Shown: positions 54,078 to 62,692 of the stretch, piece by piece
Position numbering within the stretch: the stretch's first letter is position 1
Layout of the letters: every line of letters starts with the position of its first letter
Assembly (NCBI RefSeq): GCF_022637555.1
Contig: NZ_CP093342.1
Span: forward strand, 2,852,001-2,916,000
Direction of reading: 5' to 3'
Source: Microbacterium sp. H1-D42
Lineage (GTDB): Bacteria; Actinomycetota; Actinomycetes; Actinomycetales; Microbacteriaceae
Length of the DNA: 64,000 nt
Made by a program: the position numbers and the translations under genes
Notes under the pieces: generated by a model
What the model was told of the DNA's origin: nothing
Seen by the model: only the letters and a program-made list of their open reading frames with translations
Database searches by the model: none

Positions 54078-55339
54078 TACTTCTGCCCGTACAGCGTGCC
54101 GAAATCAGCCTTCGTCTGCGACACCGCGGAGTCCACCGTGGTCTGCCCTGTGATGATTCCGCTTGTCGTCGTGATCAGCGTGTTCCACATGCCGTTCGGC
54201 AGGTACGCACGGTCGAAGTACGGAACCATCCGCACATCTCCCGGGGTGAAGAACTGGGCGTAGCTGTCGGAGAGATCGCCCAGATCGACATCAACCCCGG
54301 TGAGCCCGGCCGGATTGCCGTCGTCGCCGGCGAACTTGCCGATGTTGTCCGGCTGGGCGAGGAAATCGAGGAAGTCGAGCGCCTGCTCCTCGTTCTTGCT
54401 GTCCTTCCACACGCCGAGCGCGACGCCCTCGCCGCCGATCAGGTACTCCGGATCGCCGTTGACGGCCGGCACCGGGATGAATCCGAGCTGGGCGTCGGGC
54501 ACGAACTCCTGAGCGCTGAGGACGAGGTTGTTCTGGATCATCACGAACGCTGTGGTTCCCTGACCGAGCGCAGTGGCGATGTCATCACTGGTGGCAGCAG
54601 AGAAGTCAGGGTTGAAGTAGCCCGCCTTGGTCCACTCCTCGATCTTGTCGAACATCGCCGTGAAGCCGCTGTCCACGAAGGTGCCGTCGGCGAGCTCGTC
54701 GGACTCCTCGTCGTTGAATGAACCTGAGCCCAGCCAGTCGGCGATGTCGCCGGCGAACCAGTTGTCCTTGCCCGAGCTCGAGATGGGAACGATGTCGGCG
54801 GCCTTCGCCTTCGCGAGGGCGTCGTCGAAGGCGTCGATGGTGCCGAGCGAGGCCGGGTCGACGCCGAGATCCTTCAGCACCGTCTTGTTGTAGAGGATGC
54901 CGGCGACGTCGGTTGTCAGCGGCAGCGCGAAGAACTCGCCGTCGTCGTTCTTCATCGTCGTGTCGAGCACGGGGTTGAGCTTGTCGGCCCAGGGCTGATC
55001 CTGCAGCGGCTCGAGGAACTCGCTGTAGCGCAGCAGCGACCAGCCGTGCGTGGCCCAGATGTCGGGCAGATCCCCCGAAGCCATCCGCACCTTCATGTCG
55101 CCCTCGTAGTCCTTGCCCATCGGCGCGACATCGATCTTGACGTTCGGGTTGTCGGCCTCATAGGCCTTCGCCAGCGCGCTGAGGGACTCGAACCGTGGCG
55201 AGTCCGCGGCCATCGCGGACTGCAACTCGAGAGTCACGTCCCCGCCGCCATCACCGGAACTCGAACATCCGCTCAACGCGATTGCTGCGACGATGACGCC
55301 GGCCACCCCGACCATCATCTTCCTGCCCTGCGACATCAT
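54077..55339 (-). CDS. Sugar-binding lipoprotein of ABC importer
   Basis: A 420-residue extracytoplasmic solute-binding protein of family 1. The signal peptide ends with the lipobox ALSGC (Cys25, followed by Ser/Gly linker), and the mature region shows the pattern of the sugar-binding fold (TLELQSAM, then the WATHGWSLLRYSEF region). Two Met codons start the ORF and either could be used. It is followed by two coupled permease genes. The ATPase is probably a shared MsmK-like protein encoded elsewhere. A good purine-rich site (GAGGAGGGA) precedes the start. Confidence 0.92.
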   Translation of the reverse strand: MMSQGRKMMVGVAGVIVAAIALSGCSSSGDGGGDVTLELQSAMAADSPRFESLSALAKAYEADNPNVKIDVAPMGKDYEGDMKVRMASGDLPDIWATHGWSLLRYSEFLEPLQDQPWADKLNPVLDTTMKNDDGEFFALPLTTDVAGILYNKTVLKDLGVDPASLGTIDAFDDALAKAKAADIVPISSSGKDNWFAGDIADWLGSGSFNDEESDELADGTFVDSGFTAMFDKIEEWTKAGYFNPDFSAATSDDIATALGQGTTAFVMIQNNLVLSAQEFVPDAQLGFIPVPAVNGDPEYLIGGEGVALGVWKDSKNEEQALDFLDFLAQPDNIGKFAGDDGNPAGLTGVDVDLGDLSDSYAQFFTPGDVRMVPYFDRAYLPNGMWNTLITTTSGIITGQTTVDSAVSQTKADFGTLYGQK

Positions 55340-55447
55340 TGTCCCTCCTCGATCGGCTGACGATAGCGCTGCCCCTGCGCACGCTCCGGAGTCTACGCGG
55401 GGAGACTCGCGCCGGATAGCCCCGTGACGCGCGAGTCCGATTCCGCA

Positions 55448-56272
55448 TCACATGCCGAGCGCAGGCACGATGTTCTCGTTCCACACGTCGACTCCGAGCT
55501 TGCCGATCAGCGCCACCACGACGATCAGGAACACCACGCGGATGAACTTCGTGCCGTTCGAGATCGCCATGCGCGAGCCAAGGTAGCTGCCCGCCATGTT
55601 GGCGAGGGCGAGAATGCCGCCGAGCAGCCACAGCACGGCGCCGTGCGGAATGAACAGCAGCAGTGCGCCGAGATTGGTGGCGAGGTTGACGATCTTCGCC
55701 TTTGCGCTCGCCTGCAGGAAGTCGTAGCCGAGCAGACTCACCAGGGTGATCACGAGGAACGTGCCGGTGCCAGGGCCGATCAGCCCGTCGTAGAAGCCGA
55801 TCATCAGTCCGGCCGCACCCGCGGCGATGTGGTGCTTATGCCCGTGGAAGCGCAACATCGTCGTCGCGCCCATCTGGGGCCGGAAGGCCGTGAACAGCGC
55901 GACGGCAAGCAGCGCGATGACGATGATCGGCTTGAACGCGGATGCCGGAAGCACGATGGCCACGGCGGCTCCGCCGAACGATCCGAGCAGCGCGATCAGT
56001 GCCATCGGAATAGCTGTGCGCAGATCGGGCTTCGCGCGACGGTAGAAGGTCGCAGCGCTGGTGCTCGTGCCGAACACCCCTGCCAGCTTGTTGGTCGCCA
56101 GCGCCTGCACGGGGCTGATGCCGGGGATCAGCAGCAGCGCCGGCAGCTGCAGCAGGCCGCCACCGCCCACGACGGCATCCACCCAGCCGGCTCCGAATGC
56201 GGCGATGACCACGAGCGCGAGCACGCCCCACGTGAGCTGTTCCAGGCCGAGAAGCGCTCCGATTTCCATCAC
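55448..56272 (-). CDS. Sulfite exporter TauE/SafE family protein
   Basis: A 274-residue membrane protein with about eight helices in two similar halves. The signature stretches FGAGWVDAVVGGGGLLQLPALLL and GFYDGLIGPGTGTFLVITLV, each with the G-x-G-G/G-P-G-T-G loops, are those of the TauE/SafE group that moves sulfite, sulfoacetate or other organic anions. No sulfonate metabolism genes are nearby, so the substrate is unknown. Confidence 0.9.
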   Translation of the reverse strand: MMEIGALLGLEQLTWGVLALVVIAAFGAGWVDAVVGGGGLLQLPALLLIPGISPVQALATNKLAGVFGTSTSAATFYRRAKPDLRTAIPMALIALLGSFGGAAVAIVLPASAFKPIIVIALLAVALFTAFRPQMGATTMLRFHGHKHHIAAGAAGLMIGFYDGLIGPGTGTFLVITLVSLLGYDFLQASAKAKIVNLATNLGALLLFIPHGAVLWLLGGILALANMAGSYLGSRMAISNGTKFIRVVFLIVVVALIGKLGVDVWNENIVPALGM

Positions 56273-56349
56273 CTCTCAGGATGCCAGATCCGCTAACGTG
56301 AGCGCAGGAGCGAAGATGCTCCGCACCCGCGAGAGACGAGGTGCCCTTT

Positions 56350-56532
56350 ATGGCAGGCAAATTCGAGCTTTACACAGACAAGGACGGCGACTGGCGCTTC
56401 CGGCTGAAGGCAGGCAACGGCGAGGTCATCGCGACCGGTCAGGGCTACGCCTCGAAGTCGAGCGCTCTGAACGGGATCGACTCCGTTCGCCGCAACGCCG
56501 CCGACGCAGAAGTCGTCGAGACCGAAGGTTGA
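56350..56532 (+). CDS. DUF1508 (YegP-like) small protein
   Basis: A 60-residue protein matching one DUF1508 unit, with FELYTDKDGDWRFRLKAGNGEVIATG and YASKSSALNGIDSVRRNAADA. YegP has two such units. I chose ATG 56350, not GTG 56341, because GAGG lies eight nt upstream of the ATG. Function unknown, small cytosolic protein. A strong terminator hairpin follows the stop. Confidence 0.85.
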   Translation: MAGKFELYTDKDGDWRFRLKAGNGEVIATGQGYASKSSALNGIDSVRRNAADAEVVETEG

Positions 56533-56538
56533 GAACAG

Positions 56539-56572
56539 CGGAGGGCGGGATGCTGTCGCATCCCGCCCTCCG
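56539..56572. terminator. Bidirectional terminator between convergent genes
   Basis: A perfect 15 bp stem (arm CGGAGGGCGGGATGC) with a TGTC loop, 6 nt after the DUF1508 stop and 6 nt before the convergent amino acid ATPase stop. Among the strongest hairpins in the window. Confidence 0.75.
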
Positions 56573-56578
56573 GCATGT

Positions 56579-57334
56579 TCACAGCACGCGTGAGAGGAAG
56601 TCCTGCGTCCTCGGATGCTGAGGATTCCCGAGCACCTCGCGCGGGTCGCCCTGTTCGAGGATGTGGCCGCCGTCCATGAAGATCAGGCGATCGCCGACTT
56701 CGCGGGCGAAGCCCATCTCATGCGTGACGACGAGCATGGTCATGCCCTCTTCTGCGAGTGAGCGCATCACCTGCAGCACCTCGCCGACGAGCTCGGGGTC
56801 GAGCGCCGAGGTGGGCTCGTCGAACAGCATCATGTCGGGGCGCATGCACAGCGCACGCGCAATGGCCACACGCTGCTGCTGTCCACCGGAGAGGTGACTG
56901 GGGTAGGCATCCGCCTTCTCAGCCAGCCCCACCCGCTCGAGCATCTCCTTCGCGATCTGCTCGGCCTCTGCTTTCGAGCGCTTCTTGACCCGGCGCTGCG
57001 CGAGCGTGAGGTTGCCCAGCACGTTCAGGTGCGGGAACAGATTGAAGCTCTGGAACACCATCCCGATGCGCGTGCGCACCCGATCGATATCGGTGTCCTC
57101 GTCGGTGATGTCGATGCCCTCGATGAGGATCTTGCCGCCGGTCGGATCCTCGAGCAGGTTCACCGAGCGCAAGAGCGTCGACTTGCCAGACCCCGACGGG
57201 CCGATGATGCACACCACCTCACCCGCCGTGACGGTCAGGTCGATGCCCTTGAGCACCTCGTTGTCGCCGAAGGACTTCACGAGGCCCTGCACGTCGATCG
57301 CCGGGGCGCTGATGTCGATCATGTCGGTTGTCAT
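56579..57334 (-). CDS. Polar amino acid ABC transporter ATP-binding protein (GlnQ type)
   Basis: A 251-residue ATPase. Walker [11 protein letters not shown]-loop [12 protein letters not shown], signature [15 protein letters not shown], Walker [13 protein letters not shown] and the switch His in VVTHEMGFA are present. [10 protein letters not shown] is typical of the polar amino acid group. ATG 57334 overlaps the permease stop by 4 nt. It powers the permease and binding protein encoded just upstream. Confidence 0.94.
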   Translation of the reverse strand: MTTDMIDISAPAIDVQGLVKSFGDNEVLKGIDLTVTAGEVVCIIGPSGSGKSTLLRSVNLLEDPTGGKILIEGIDITDEDTDIDRVRTRIGMVFQSFNLFPHLNVLGNLTLAQRRVKKRSKAEAEQIAKEMLERVGLAEKADAYPSHLSGGQQQRVAIARALCMRPDMMLFDEPTSALDPELVGEVLQVMRSLAEEGMTMLVVTHEMGFAREVGDRLIFMDGGHILEQGDPREVLGNPQHPRTQDFLSRVL

Positions 57335-58122
57335 CGCTGCCTCGCCATCCTTCGCTCCAGCCACGCGACGTAGCGCGTCAGCGGGATCGTCACCACCAGG
57401 TACAGCAGCGCCGCCATCACGAACGGCGTCGAGTTCGCGAACTGAGAAATGCCGTCGCGGGCGAAGGTGGTGAGCTCCTTCGTGAACAGGGTCGATCCCG
57501 CGATGAACATCAGGGACGTGTCCTTCAACAGCAGCACGAACTCGTTGGTCATCGGCGGGATGATGATGCGGAAGCCCTGCGGCAGCACCACCCAGAACAT
57601 CGTCTTCATCGGAGACATGCCCAGCGACCGGGATGCCTCGCTCTGCCCCTTGGGCACCGCCTGGATGCCGGCGCGGATCGTCTCGGCCATGTACGCCGAC
57701 GAGACGCAGATCAGACCGATCAGACCGGCGCCGACCGAGCCGCCGGGAAACTGCACCTGCAGCGCGATCGGCAGCATGAAGGCGAACGCGAAGATCGTCA
57801 TCAGGGCCGGCAGTCCTCGGAACAGCTCGATCCAGACCGTGGCGATCCACCGGAACGGCCCGACGCTTGACAGCTTCATCAGCGCGAGCACGATGCCGAG
57901 CAGAAGGCCACCGACGAAGGCGACCAGCGTGAACACGATGGTGTTCTTCAGGCCGATCGTGATGATGCCTGGCAGCATCTTCATCGCGATCTCGGGGTTC
58001 GCGAACTGCTGCTGCACCGCCGACCAGTCGGTCGCGAGCAGCATCCAGATCAGCAGCCCGCCGAGGACTACATAGACGGTGCCCTGATAGAGCCGGCTCC
58101 GTGTTCGCTTGCGCAGCGCCAT
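57331..58122 (-). CDS. Amino acid ABC transporter permease (GlnP/HisM type)
   Basis: A 263-residue permease with five or six helices. The amino acid permease signature [11 protein letters not shown] and the EAA-type loop [27 protein letters not shown] are clear. It begins 13 nt after the binding-protein stop and its stop overlaps the ATPase start by 4 nt. Confidence 0.93.
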   Translation of the reverse strand: MALRKRTRSRLYQGTVYVVLGGLLIWMLLATDWSAVQQQFANPEIAMKMLPGIITIGLKNTIVFTLVAFVGGLLLGIVLALMKLSSVGPFRWIATVWIELFRGLPALMTIFAFAFMLPIALQVQFPGGSVGAGLIGLICVSSAYMAETIRAGIQAVPKGQSEASRSLGMSPMKTMFWVVLPQGFRIIIPPMTNEFVLLLKDTSLMFIAGSTLFTKELTTFARDGISQFANSTPFVMAALLYLVVTIPLTRYVAWLERRMARQR

Positions 58123-58135
58123 TGCCGCCTCCGGA

Positions 58136-58951
58136 TTACTTCGCGCTGAAGTACGAGTCGTAGATGGTGTCGTACTCGCCGCTGTCGCGCAGCTCGCCGA
58201 GAGCCTCGTTCACAGCCTCGCGCAGTTCGGTCTTCTTGTCCTTGGCGAACGCGAAGCCGTACTGCTCGTCGGTGTTGTACTCCTCGACGATCTGGTACGT
58301 CGAATCAGCCTTCTCGTGCTCGATGTTCACCGGCTGGTCCTGCAGGATCGCGTCGATCTGCTTGGCCTGGATCGCCGGCCACAGCTCACCGTCGGAGGGG
58401 AACTGCACGAGCTCAGCACCCTTGGCGTTCTCCTTGGCGTAGTTCTCGCCGGTCGTGCCCTGCTGCACGCCGACCTTCTTGCCGTCGAGATCGTTGATGC
58501 TCTTGATGCCGGAATCCGTGCGCACCAGCAGCGACTGCAGCGAGTCGTAGTAGGGGTCGGCGAAGTCGATGTTCGCCTTGCGCTCATCGGTGATCGTCAT
58601 CGCGGATGCACCGAGGTCGCACGTGCCGGCAGCCAGAGTCGCGCCGGACTGCAGGGCGTCGAAACCGGTGTCGATCACCGCGAGCTTCAGATCGAGCTTC
58701 TTGGAGATGGCGTCGAGCAGGTCGATGTCGAAGCCGGTGTAGCCGGTGCCGTTGTCACCGCCCTCGAACTCGAACGGCGCGTAGGGGATGTCGGAGCACA
58801 CGGTCAGCGTGCCCGCGGTGACCAGACCGTAGTCCGGGCCGGAGGGCGCGGTGTCGCCACCGGCGCCGGCATCGTTGCTGGCGCAGCCGGTGAGGGCGAG
58901 AACGGCGGTGGCCGCAATGGCAGCACCGAAGAGAAGAGGACGGCGGTTCAT
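58136..58951 (-). CDS. Polar amino acid-binding lipoprotein
   Basis: A 271-residue SBP of family 3. The signal peptide ends with lipobox ALTGC (Cys23), and the mature protein has VCSDIPYAPFEFEG, GFDIDLLDAISKKLDL and DFADPYYDSLQSLLV, the family's ligand-binding landmarks. ATG 58951 is supported by GAAGGAG nine nt upstream, and the upstream in-frame extension is not protein-like. First gene of the three-gene importer. The exact amino acid is not readable. Confidence 0.93.
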   Translation of the reverse strand: MNRRPLLFGAAIAATAVLALTGCASNDAGAGGDTAPSGPDYGLVTAGTLTVCSDIPYAPFEFEGGDNGTGYTGFDIDLLDAISKKLDLKLAVIDTGFDALQSGATLAAGTCDLGASAMTITDERKANIDFADPYYDSLQSLLVRTDSGIKSINDLDGKKVGVQQGTTGENYAKENAKGAELVQFPSDGELWPAIQAKQIDAILQDQPVNIEHEKADSTYQIVEEYNTDEQYGFAFAKDKKTELREAVNEALGELRDSGEYDTIYDSYFSAK

Positions 58952-59092
58952 GGCCACTCCTTCGTGACAGGGGGCTTGCGCCCACAGACGGGTAGGTCTC
59001 ATCTTGTCACGCGGTGCGCGGCATCGACGCACGAGGAGCGGACTCGGTATCACATTTGCGTTGCGAACCCGCACATGTTCCGAAGCGACCGG

Positions 59093-59395
59093 TCAGACCT
59101 CGAAATCGACAGCGACGCGCGAAACCACGACGGACTTGATGTAGCCGCCGACTTCCTGGTGCGCTGGATGCACCTGATAGGCCGCCAGGTCGTCGAGCGA
59201 GTCCACGTCGGCGACCAGAGTGACATGCCAGTTCACGTCGGGATGAGCGATGTTGGCTCCGGCCGACACCGCGCGCAGCTCTGGGATCACGCCCATCAGC
59301 GCGTTCAGCCGGCGGGCGACCTCTGCGGCCTGCTCACCCCGCACAGCAGCATCCGATTCGGCCAGCTTCCAGCTCACAACGTGACGAATGCTCAT
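59093..59395 (-). CDS. Dabb (stress-responsive A/B barrel) family protein
   Basis: A 100-residue protein of the Dabb alpha/beta-barrel fold, starting MSIRHVVSWKL and ending in the typical strand-helix pattern with LAAYQVHPAHQEVG. Function of bacterial members is mostly unknown. The ATG overlaps the glutaredoxin stop by 4 nt, so the two are translated together. Confidence 0.86.
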   Translation of the reverse strand: MSIRHVVSWKLAESDAAVRGEQAAEVARRLNALMGVIPELRAVSAGANIAHPDVNWHVTLVADVDSLDDLAAYQVHPAHQEVGGYIKSVVVSRVAVDFEV

Positions 59396-59661
59396 GCGAG
59401 CTTCTCCTTCAGCGCAACGCGCAATCGGTCGGGCGAGACGCGCCAGTGCGCGTGCAGCTCGCCATCGATCAGGACTACGGGGATCTTCTCCCACCACTTC
59501 TCGAACAGAGTCGGATCTTCGGCGATGGACTGCTCGACGATCTCGAGGCGGTCGGCCTCTGCATCCGACAGTTCGGCGACGACGGCGTCGACGACATCGT
59601 GAGCGACGTCGCAGAGGTGGCAGTCGGGCTTGCCGATCAGGGTCAGTGTGGTCGATCCCAT
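59392..59661 (-). CDS. Glutaredoxin-like protein
   Basis: An 89-residue thioredoxin-fold protein with the redox pair in GKPDCHLCDVAHDVV, a conserved Pro in KIPVVLIDG, and no signal peptide. This DUF836-like glutaredoxin is widespread in actinobacteria. AGGAGAA precedes the ATG. Genes near bS22 in other actinobacteria often include such a glutaredoxin, so the order here looks ancestral. The partner is unknown. Confidence 0.88.
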   Translation of the reverse strand: MGSTTLTLIGKPDCHLCDVAHDVVDAVVAELSDAEADRLEIVEQSIAEDPTLFEKWWEKIPVVLIDGELHAHWRVSPDRLRVALKEKLA

Positions 59662-59680
59662 GGGGTTCTCCTGCGGCCGA

Positions 59681-59716
59681 ACACAAAGCGCCCGTCCGAG
59701 GACAGGCGCTTGGTGT
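59681..59716 (-). terminator. Terminator after the bS22 gene
   Basis: Stem with AAGCGCC/GGCGCTT, GTCC/GGAC and outer ACAC/GTGT arms, lying 9 nt after the bS22 stop in its direction of transcription. It should limit read-through into the glutaredoxin gene. Confidence 0.55.
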
Positions 59717-59724
59717 CGTGCCGC

Positions 59725-59823
59725 TTACTTCTTGTTGCGGCGCTGGTGGCGAGTCTTGCGAAGCAGTTTGCGGTGCTTCTTCTTCGCCATGCGCTTGCGG
59801 CGCTTCTTGATGACTGAACCCAC
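59725..59823 (-). CDS. Small ribosomal protein bS22 (AURKAIP1/COX24-domain protein)
   Basis: A 32-residue, extremely basic protein (MGSVIKKRRKRMAKKKHRKL, then LRKTRHQRRNKK). This is the actinobacterial 30S protein bS22, seen in mycobacterial ribosome structures, and matches that family almost residue for residue from memory. The GTG start (59821-59823) has GAGG six nt upstream and the TAA stop is followed by a hairpin. It is too short for usual gene calling. An extended -10 promoter (TGC-TAGAAT, 59902-59910) lies upstream. The neighbouring excisionase-type HTH gene is also found beside bS22 in mycobacteria. Confidence 0.93.
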   Translation of the reverse strand: MGSVIKKRRKRMAKKKHRKLLRKTRHQRRNKK

Positions 59824-59901
59824 GGAAACCTCACTAAGTCAGGGGTTGGATGCCCGGAAGGCGGCACCCGGGTACGGGCATGGATAAAAATGCCTCGGAT
59901 G

Positions 59902-59910
59902 ATTCTAGCA
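59902..59910 (-). promoter_or_regulatory. Extended -10 promoter of the bS22 gene
   Basis: Minus-strand TGC directly before TAGAAT, an extended -10 element with no recognisable -35. The leader of about 70 nt can form a hairpin with arms ATGCCCG and CGGGCAT (59850-59881). Confidence 0.55.
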
Positions 59911-59934
59911 AACGGAAAGCGCGCGCCCGCACCT

Positions 59935-60420
59935 TCACTCGTCCACGCGGTCTGTGACCATGAACCGCCACACCAGAGCATGCCCGAGCGCGACCAGCAC
60001 GATCAGCAGCAGCGCCTCCACCTGGATCCCCTTCAGACCCAGCGGCTCGGCAAGCTGAGGGGCGGCCCCGATGACGGCGATCGCCGCGTACACGACGGTT
60101 ATGCCGATCTGGGTCCACAGGACCGATGCGGTGGCGCCGTCGCGACGACCGAGCGAGACGAGTCGCAGCATCGACAGTCCGCCGACGATCGCGATGACGA
60201 CGAACGACATCCGCCAGAGCAGAGGGCTTTCGGTGCCGCCGACCTGCGCGAACAGCCCCATCAGAGCCGGCAGCAGGAACGACAGGTAGATGCCGCCGAT
60301 CGTGCGTCGCATCGGCGGATCGGAAGTCCAGTCCTTGCGTGCGCGGACGACGTTCCACCAGAGCCCCGTGAGCGTGAAGCAGGTGGTGGAGAAGAGTGCG
60401 TAGAACGTGCCGACGTCCAC
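59935..60420 (-). CDS. Small four- to five-helix membrane protein, unknown
   Basis: A 161-residue membrane protein; helices at about residues 5-25, 40-60, 67-88, 100-118 and 132-152. The GTG start (60418-60420) has GGGACGAG upstream. I recognise no family motif. It lies between the excisionase-type HTH gene and bS22 in the same orientation and starts 17 nt after the HTH stop, so it is probably in the same transcript as the HTH gene. Confidence 0.72.
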   Translation of the reverse strand: MDVGTFYALFSTTCFTLTGLWWNVVRARKDWTSDPPMRRTIGGIYLSFLLPALMGLFAQVGGTESPLLWRMSFVVIAIVGGLSMLRLVSLGRRDGATASVLWTQIGITVVYAAIAVIGAAPQLAEPLGLKGIQVEALLLIVLVALGHALVWRFMVTDRVDE

Positions 60421-60437
60421 GATCTCGTCCCGGTCGA

Positions 60438-60629
60438 TCAGCCTGCGTCGGCGATCGGCTTGTTCATCACGTCAGCGACAGCGGACTCGGGCACGCGATA
60501 GCTGCGCCCGAAGCGAATGGCCGGCAGCTCCCCAGCATGCACGAGTCGGTACACGGTCATCTTGGACACGCGCATCAGCTCGGCGACCTCGGCCACCGTC
60601 AGGAATCGAACATCTTGAACCTCGGGCAT
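60438..60629 (-). CDS. Excisionase-type helix-turn-helix DNA-binding protein
   Basis: A 63-residue MerR-like/excisionase-fold protein (RFLTVAEVAELMRVSKMTVYRLVHAGELP, then the wing FGRSYRVPESAV). Chromosomal proteins of this type are regulators and not phage proteins; the mycobacterial homologue (Rv0500A) sits next to bS22, and this arrangement is kept here. ATG 60629 is chosen; a short in-frame extension to 60656 is possible. No operator is evident. Confidence 0.85.
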   Translation of the reverse strand: MPEVQDVRFLTVAEVAELMRVSKMTVYRLVHAGELPAIRFGRSYRVPESAVADVMNKPIADAG

Positions 60630-60738
60630 CCCACGTACCCCTTTCTGCTGAACCACAGCATATGGGTTGGGTGCGACGCGTGTAAACAGGCGTGACGTGT
60701 GTGATTGCTGTGATCAGCTTGTGCGGATGCTGAAGGCG

Positions 60739-61665
60739 TCACTTCGGCGCGTCGCGCGTGACCCGTGCCCTGGCATCGCGCAACGCGACGCGCTCCTCCT
60801 TGCGGGCGGTGCGCAATGCCTTCTCGGCGTCGCGCACGGCCTTGCGCGACTCGCGCACGCGCTTGTCGGCGAGCACCTGCTCCGCCTCGCCCTCGACCCA
60901 TGCGGCCTCAGCCTCGGCCGGTTCGCCATTCTCGCGTCGGTCGATGTACGTGGCCACACCATCGAGGATGCGCTGCAGGCCGAACCGGAACGGATCGCCC
61001 TCGTCGGTGAAGACCCCGGCGTCGATGGCGTGGCGCAGCGCAGGGAACTCCTCGTCCGTGATCACCCGATCGAACAGTGCGGCCTCCCGCGCCGAGACGT
61101 CCTCGGGCGACAGGCCGGTCAGGCGGGCCTGCTCGGCATAGCCGGCGAGCACGATCCCGTACCAGCGCGACTGTCCCATCACACTTAGAGCCGTCGCCAG
61201 ACGCTCGGTGTCGCTCAGGGGTGTCCCCTCGAGAACGGCCAGGGCGGCGTCGAGCCATGCGGAGCTGCTCGGAGTGATCGGCGCGCCGGTGATGGGCAGC
61301 GACAGGATCCACGGGTGCTCGAGGTAGACGAGCACCTGCGCCTCGAAGAGGGCGGTCATCTTCGCCTGCCACGTGTCGTGGTCGCGATGCGCTTCAGGTG
61401 GCAGGCCGGTCGCCTGCTCCTGCATGAGCAGCAGTAGGTCGTCCTTGGCGCTGACGTAGCGGTACAGCGACATCGGCGTGAAGCCCAGTTTTGCCGCCAC
61501 CGCCGCCATCGAGACCGCTCCGATGCCGTCGGCGTCCGCCAGGGCGACGGCGGTCTCGACGATGCGCTCGACGCTCATCTCGCGCTTCGGGCCGCGCTGC
61601 GGATTGGCAGCGACTCCCCACGCCAGGGCGATGCCGCGGGGAAGCTCCGTCTCGTCAGCCGTCAT
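60739..61665 (-). CDS. TetR family regulator with a charged C-terminal extension
   Basis: A 308-residue TetR-type repressor. The helix-turn-helix lies at about residues 30-75 (RIVETAVALADADGIGAVSMAAVAAKLGFTPMSLYRYV), the ligand domain of the TetR_C_1 type follows, and the last 55 residues form a highly charged Lys/Arg/Glu coiled coil not usual in the family. ATG 61665 is six nt after TATGCT and has no Shine-Dalgarno site. Divergent from the DrrAB-like exporter genes, which it probably controls. Confidence 0.9.
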   Translation of the reverse strand: MTADETELPRGIALAWGVAANPQRGPKREMSVERIVETAVALADADGIGAVSMAAVAAKLGFTPMSLYRYVSAKDDLLLLMQEQATGLPPEAHRDHDTWQAKMTALFEAQVLVYLEHPWILSLPITGAPITPSSSAWLDAALAVLEGTPLSDTERLATALSVMGQSRWYGIVLAGYAEQARLTGLSPEDVSAREAALFDRVITDEEFPALRHAIDAGVFTDEGDPFRFGLQRILDGVATYIDRRENGEPAEAEAAWVEGEAEQVLADKRVRESRKAVRDAEKALRTARKEERVALRDARARVTRDAPK

Positions 61666-61680
61666 ATCTTCAGCATAGGT

Positions 61681-61733
61681 TGTGTACGTGATAAACAGTG
61701 TGTTAGCGTCATAAACAGTTTCGTACATACACA
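61681..61733. promoter_or_regulatory. Divergent operator region between TetR and the ABC exporter
   Basis: ATAAACAGT occurs twice in direct orientation at 61691-61699 and 61711-61719, and TGTGTACG (61681-61688) is mirrored imperfectly by CGTACATACACA (61722-61733). The spacing of about two helical turns between copies suits a pair of TetR dimers. The -35/-10 of the exporter is not clear. Confidence 0.45.
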
Positions 61734-61750
61734 GAAGAACGGAAACTGCG

Positions 61751-62692
61751 ATGCCGATGCCAGACACCTCACCGCCGGTGATCCGCACCACCGCGCTGCG
61801 CAAGACCTACAACGGCCATCCGGTCCTCGACGCACTGGATCTCGAAGTGCACCCCGGCGAGATCTTCGCCCTGCTCGGCGCGAACGGCGCTGGCAAGACG
61901 ACGACCATCAACATCCTCACGACACTGATCGCGCATGACGCCGGTGCCGCACAGGTCGCCGGCTTCGACGTGGCCTCCGCACCGGACGAGGTCAGACGCC
62001 GCATCGCGCTCACCGGACAGTCGGCTGCCGTCGACGACATGCTGACCGCGGCGGAGAACGTCACGATGTTCGCGCGCCTCAGCGGCATGAGCACCCGTGC
62101 GGCCCGACGTCGCGCGACCGCCCTGCTCTCGGATTTCGACCTCATCGACGTCGCCGCCCGGCGGGTCAGCACCTTCTCGGGTGGCATGCGGCGCCGCCTG
62201 GACCTCGCCGTGAGTCTCGTCGTGGCTCCCACGGTGCTCTTCCTCGACGAGCCCACCACCGGCCTCGACACCCGCAGTCGACGGGCACTGTGGCAGACGA
62301 TCCGCTCTCTCGCGACGGCCGGCACCACGATCTTCCTCACCACGCAGTACCTCGAGGAGGCCGATCGGCTCGCTGATCGGATCGCGGTGCTCGACGCCGG
62401 CAGGATCGTCGGCCTCGGCACACCGCAAGAGCTCAAGTCACGGGTCGGCGGAACCTCCGTGCAGCTGCACGGAGCCGACGGAGAGGTCCTGCGCTCGGTC
62501 GCGACCGACGGCTCGGTCGGCGGCATCAGAGCTGCACTCGACACCATCGACGACACCGGGATCACCGGCACCGTCAGCCTGCACAGCCCCACGCTCGACG
62601 ACGTCTTCCTCACTCTCACCGGTGACCGTCCGCACGACTCATCGGTCGCCGGCACCTCGTCCGCTCCCACTCGAATCGAGGAGTCCGCATGA
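61751..62692 (+). CDS. Drug-export ABC ATPase (DrrA type)
   Basis: A 313-residue ATPase with the DrrA layout. Walker A GANGAGKTT, signature FSGGMRRRLDLAVSL, Walker B LFLDEPTTGLD and the switch His/Gln region FLTTQYLEEADRLADR are intact, and the C-terminal ~90 residues form the regulatory domain found in daunorubicin-type exporters. The start is taken at ATG 61751; ATG 61757 is an alternative. The stop overlaps the permease start by 4 nt. Confidence 0.93.
   Translation: MPMPDTSPPVIRTTALRKTYNGHPVLDALDLEVHPGEIFALLGANGAGKTTTINILTTLIAHDAGAAQVAGFDVASAPDEVRRRIALTGQSAAVDDMLTAAENVTMFARLSGMSTRAARRRATALLSDFDLIDVAARRVSTFSGGMRRRLDLAVSLVVAPTVLFLDEPTTGLDTRSRRALWQTIRSLATAGTTIFLTTQYLEEADRLADRIAVLDAGRIVGLGTPQELKSRVGGTSVQLHGADGEVLRSVATDGSVGGIRAALDTIDDTGITGTVSLHSPTLDDVFLTLTGDRPHDSSVAGTSSAPTRIEESA

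Noticed and set aside
60438..60629. Phage excisionase of an integrated element
   Set aside because: No integrase or attachment sites; its conserved position beside bS22 indicates a chromosomal regulator.
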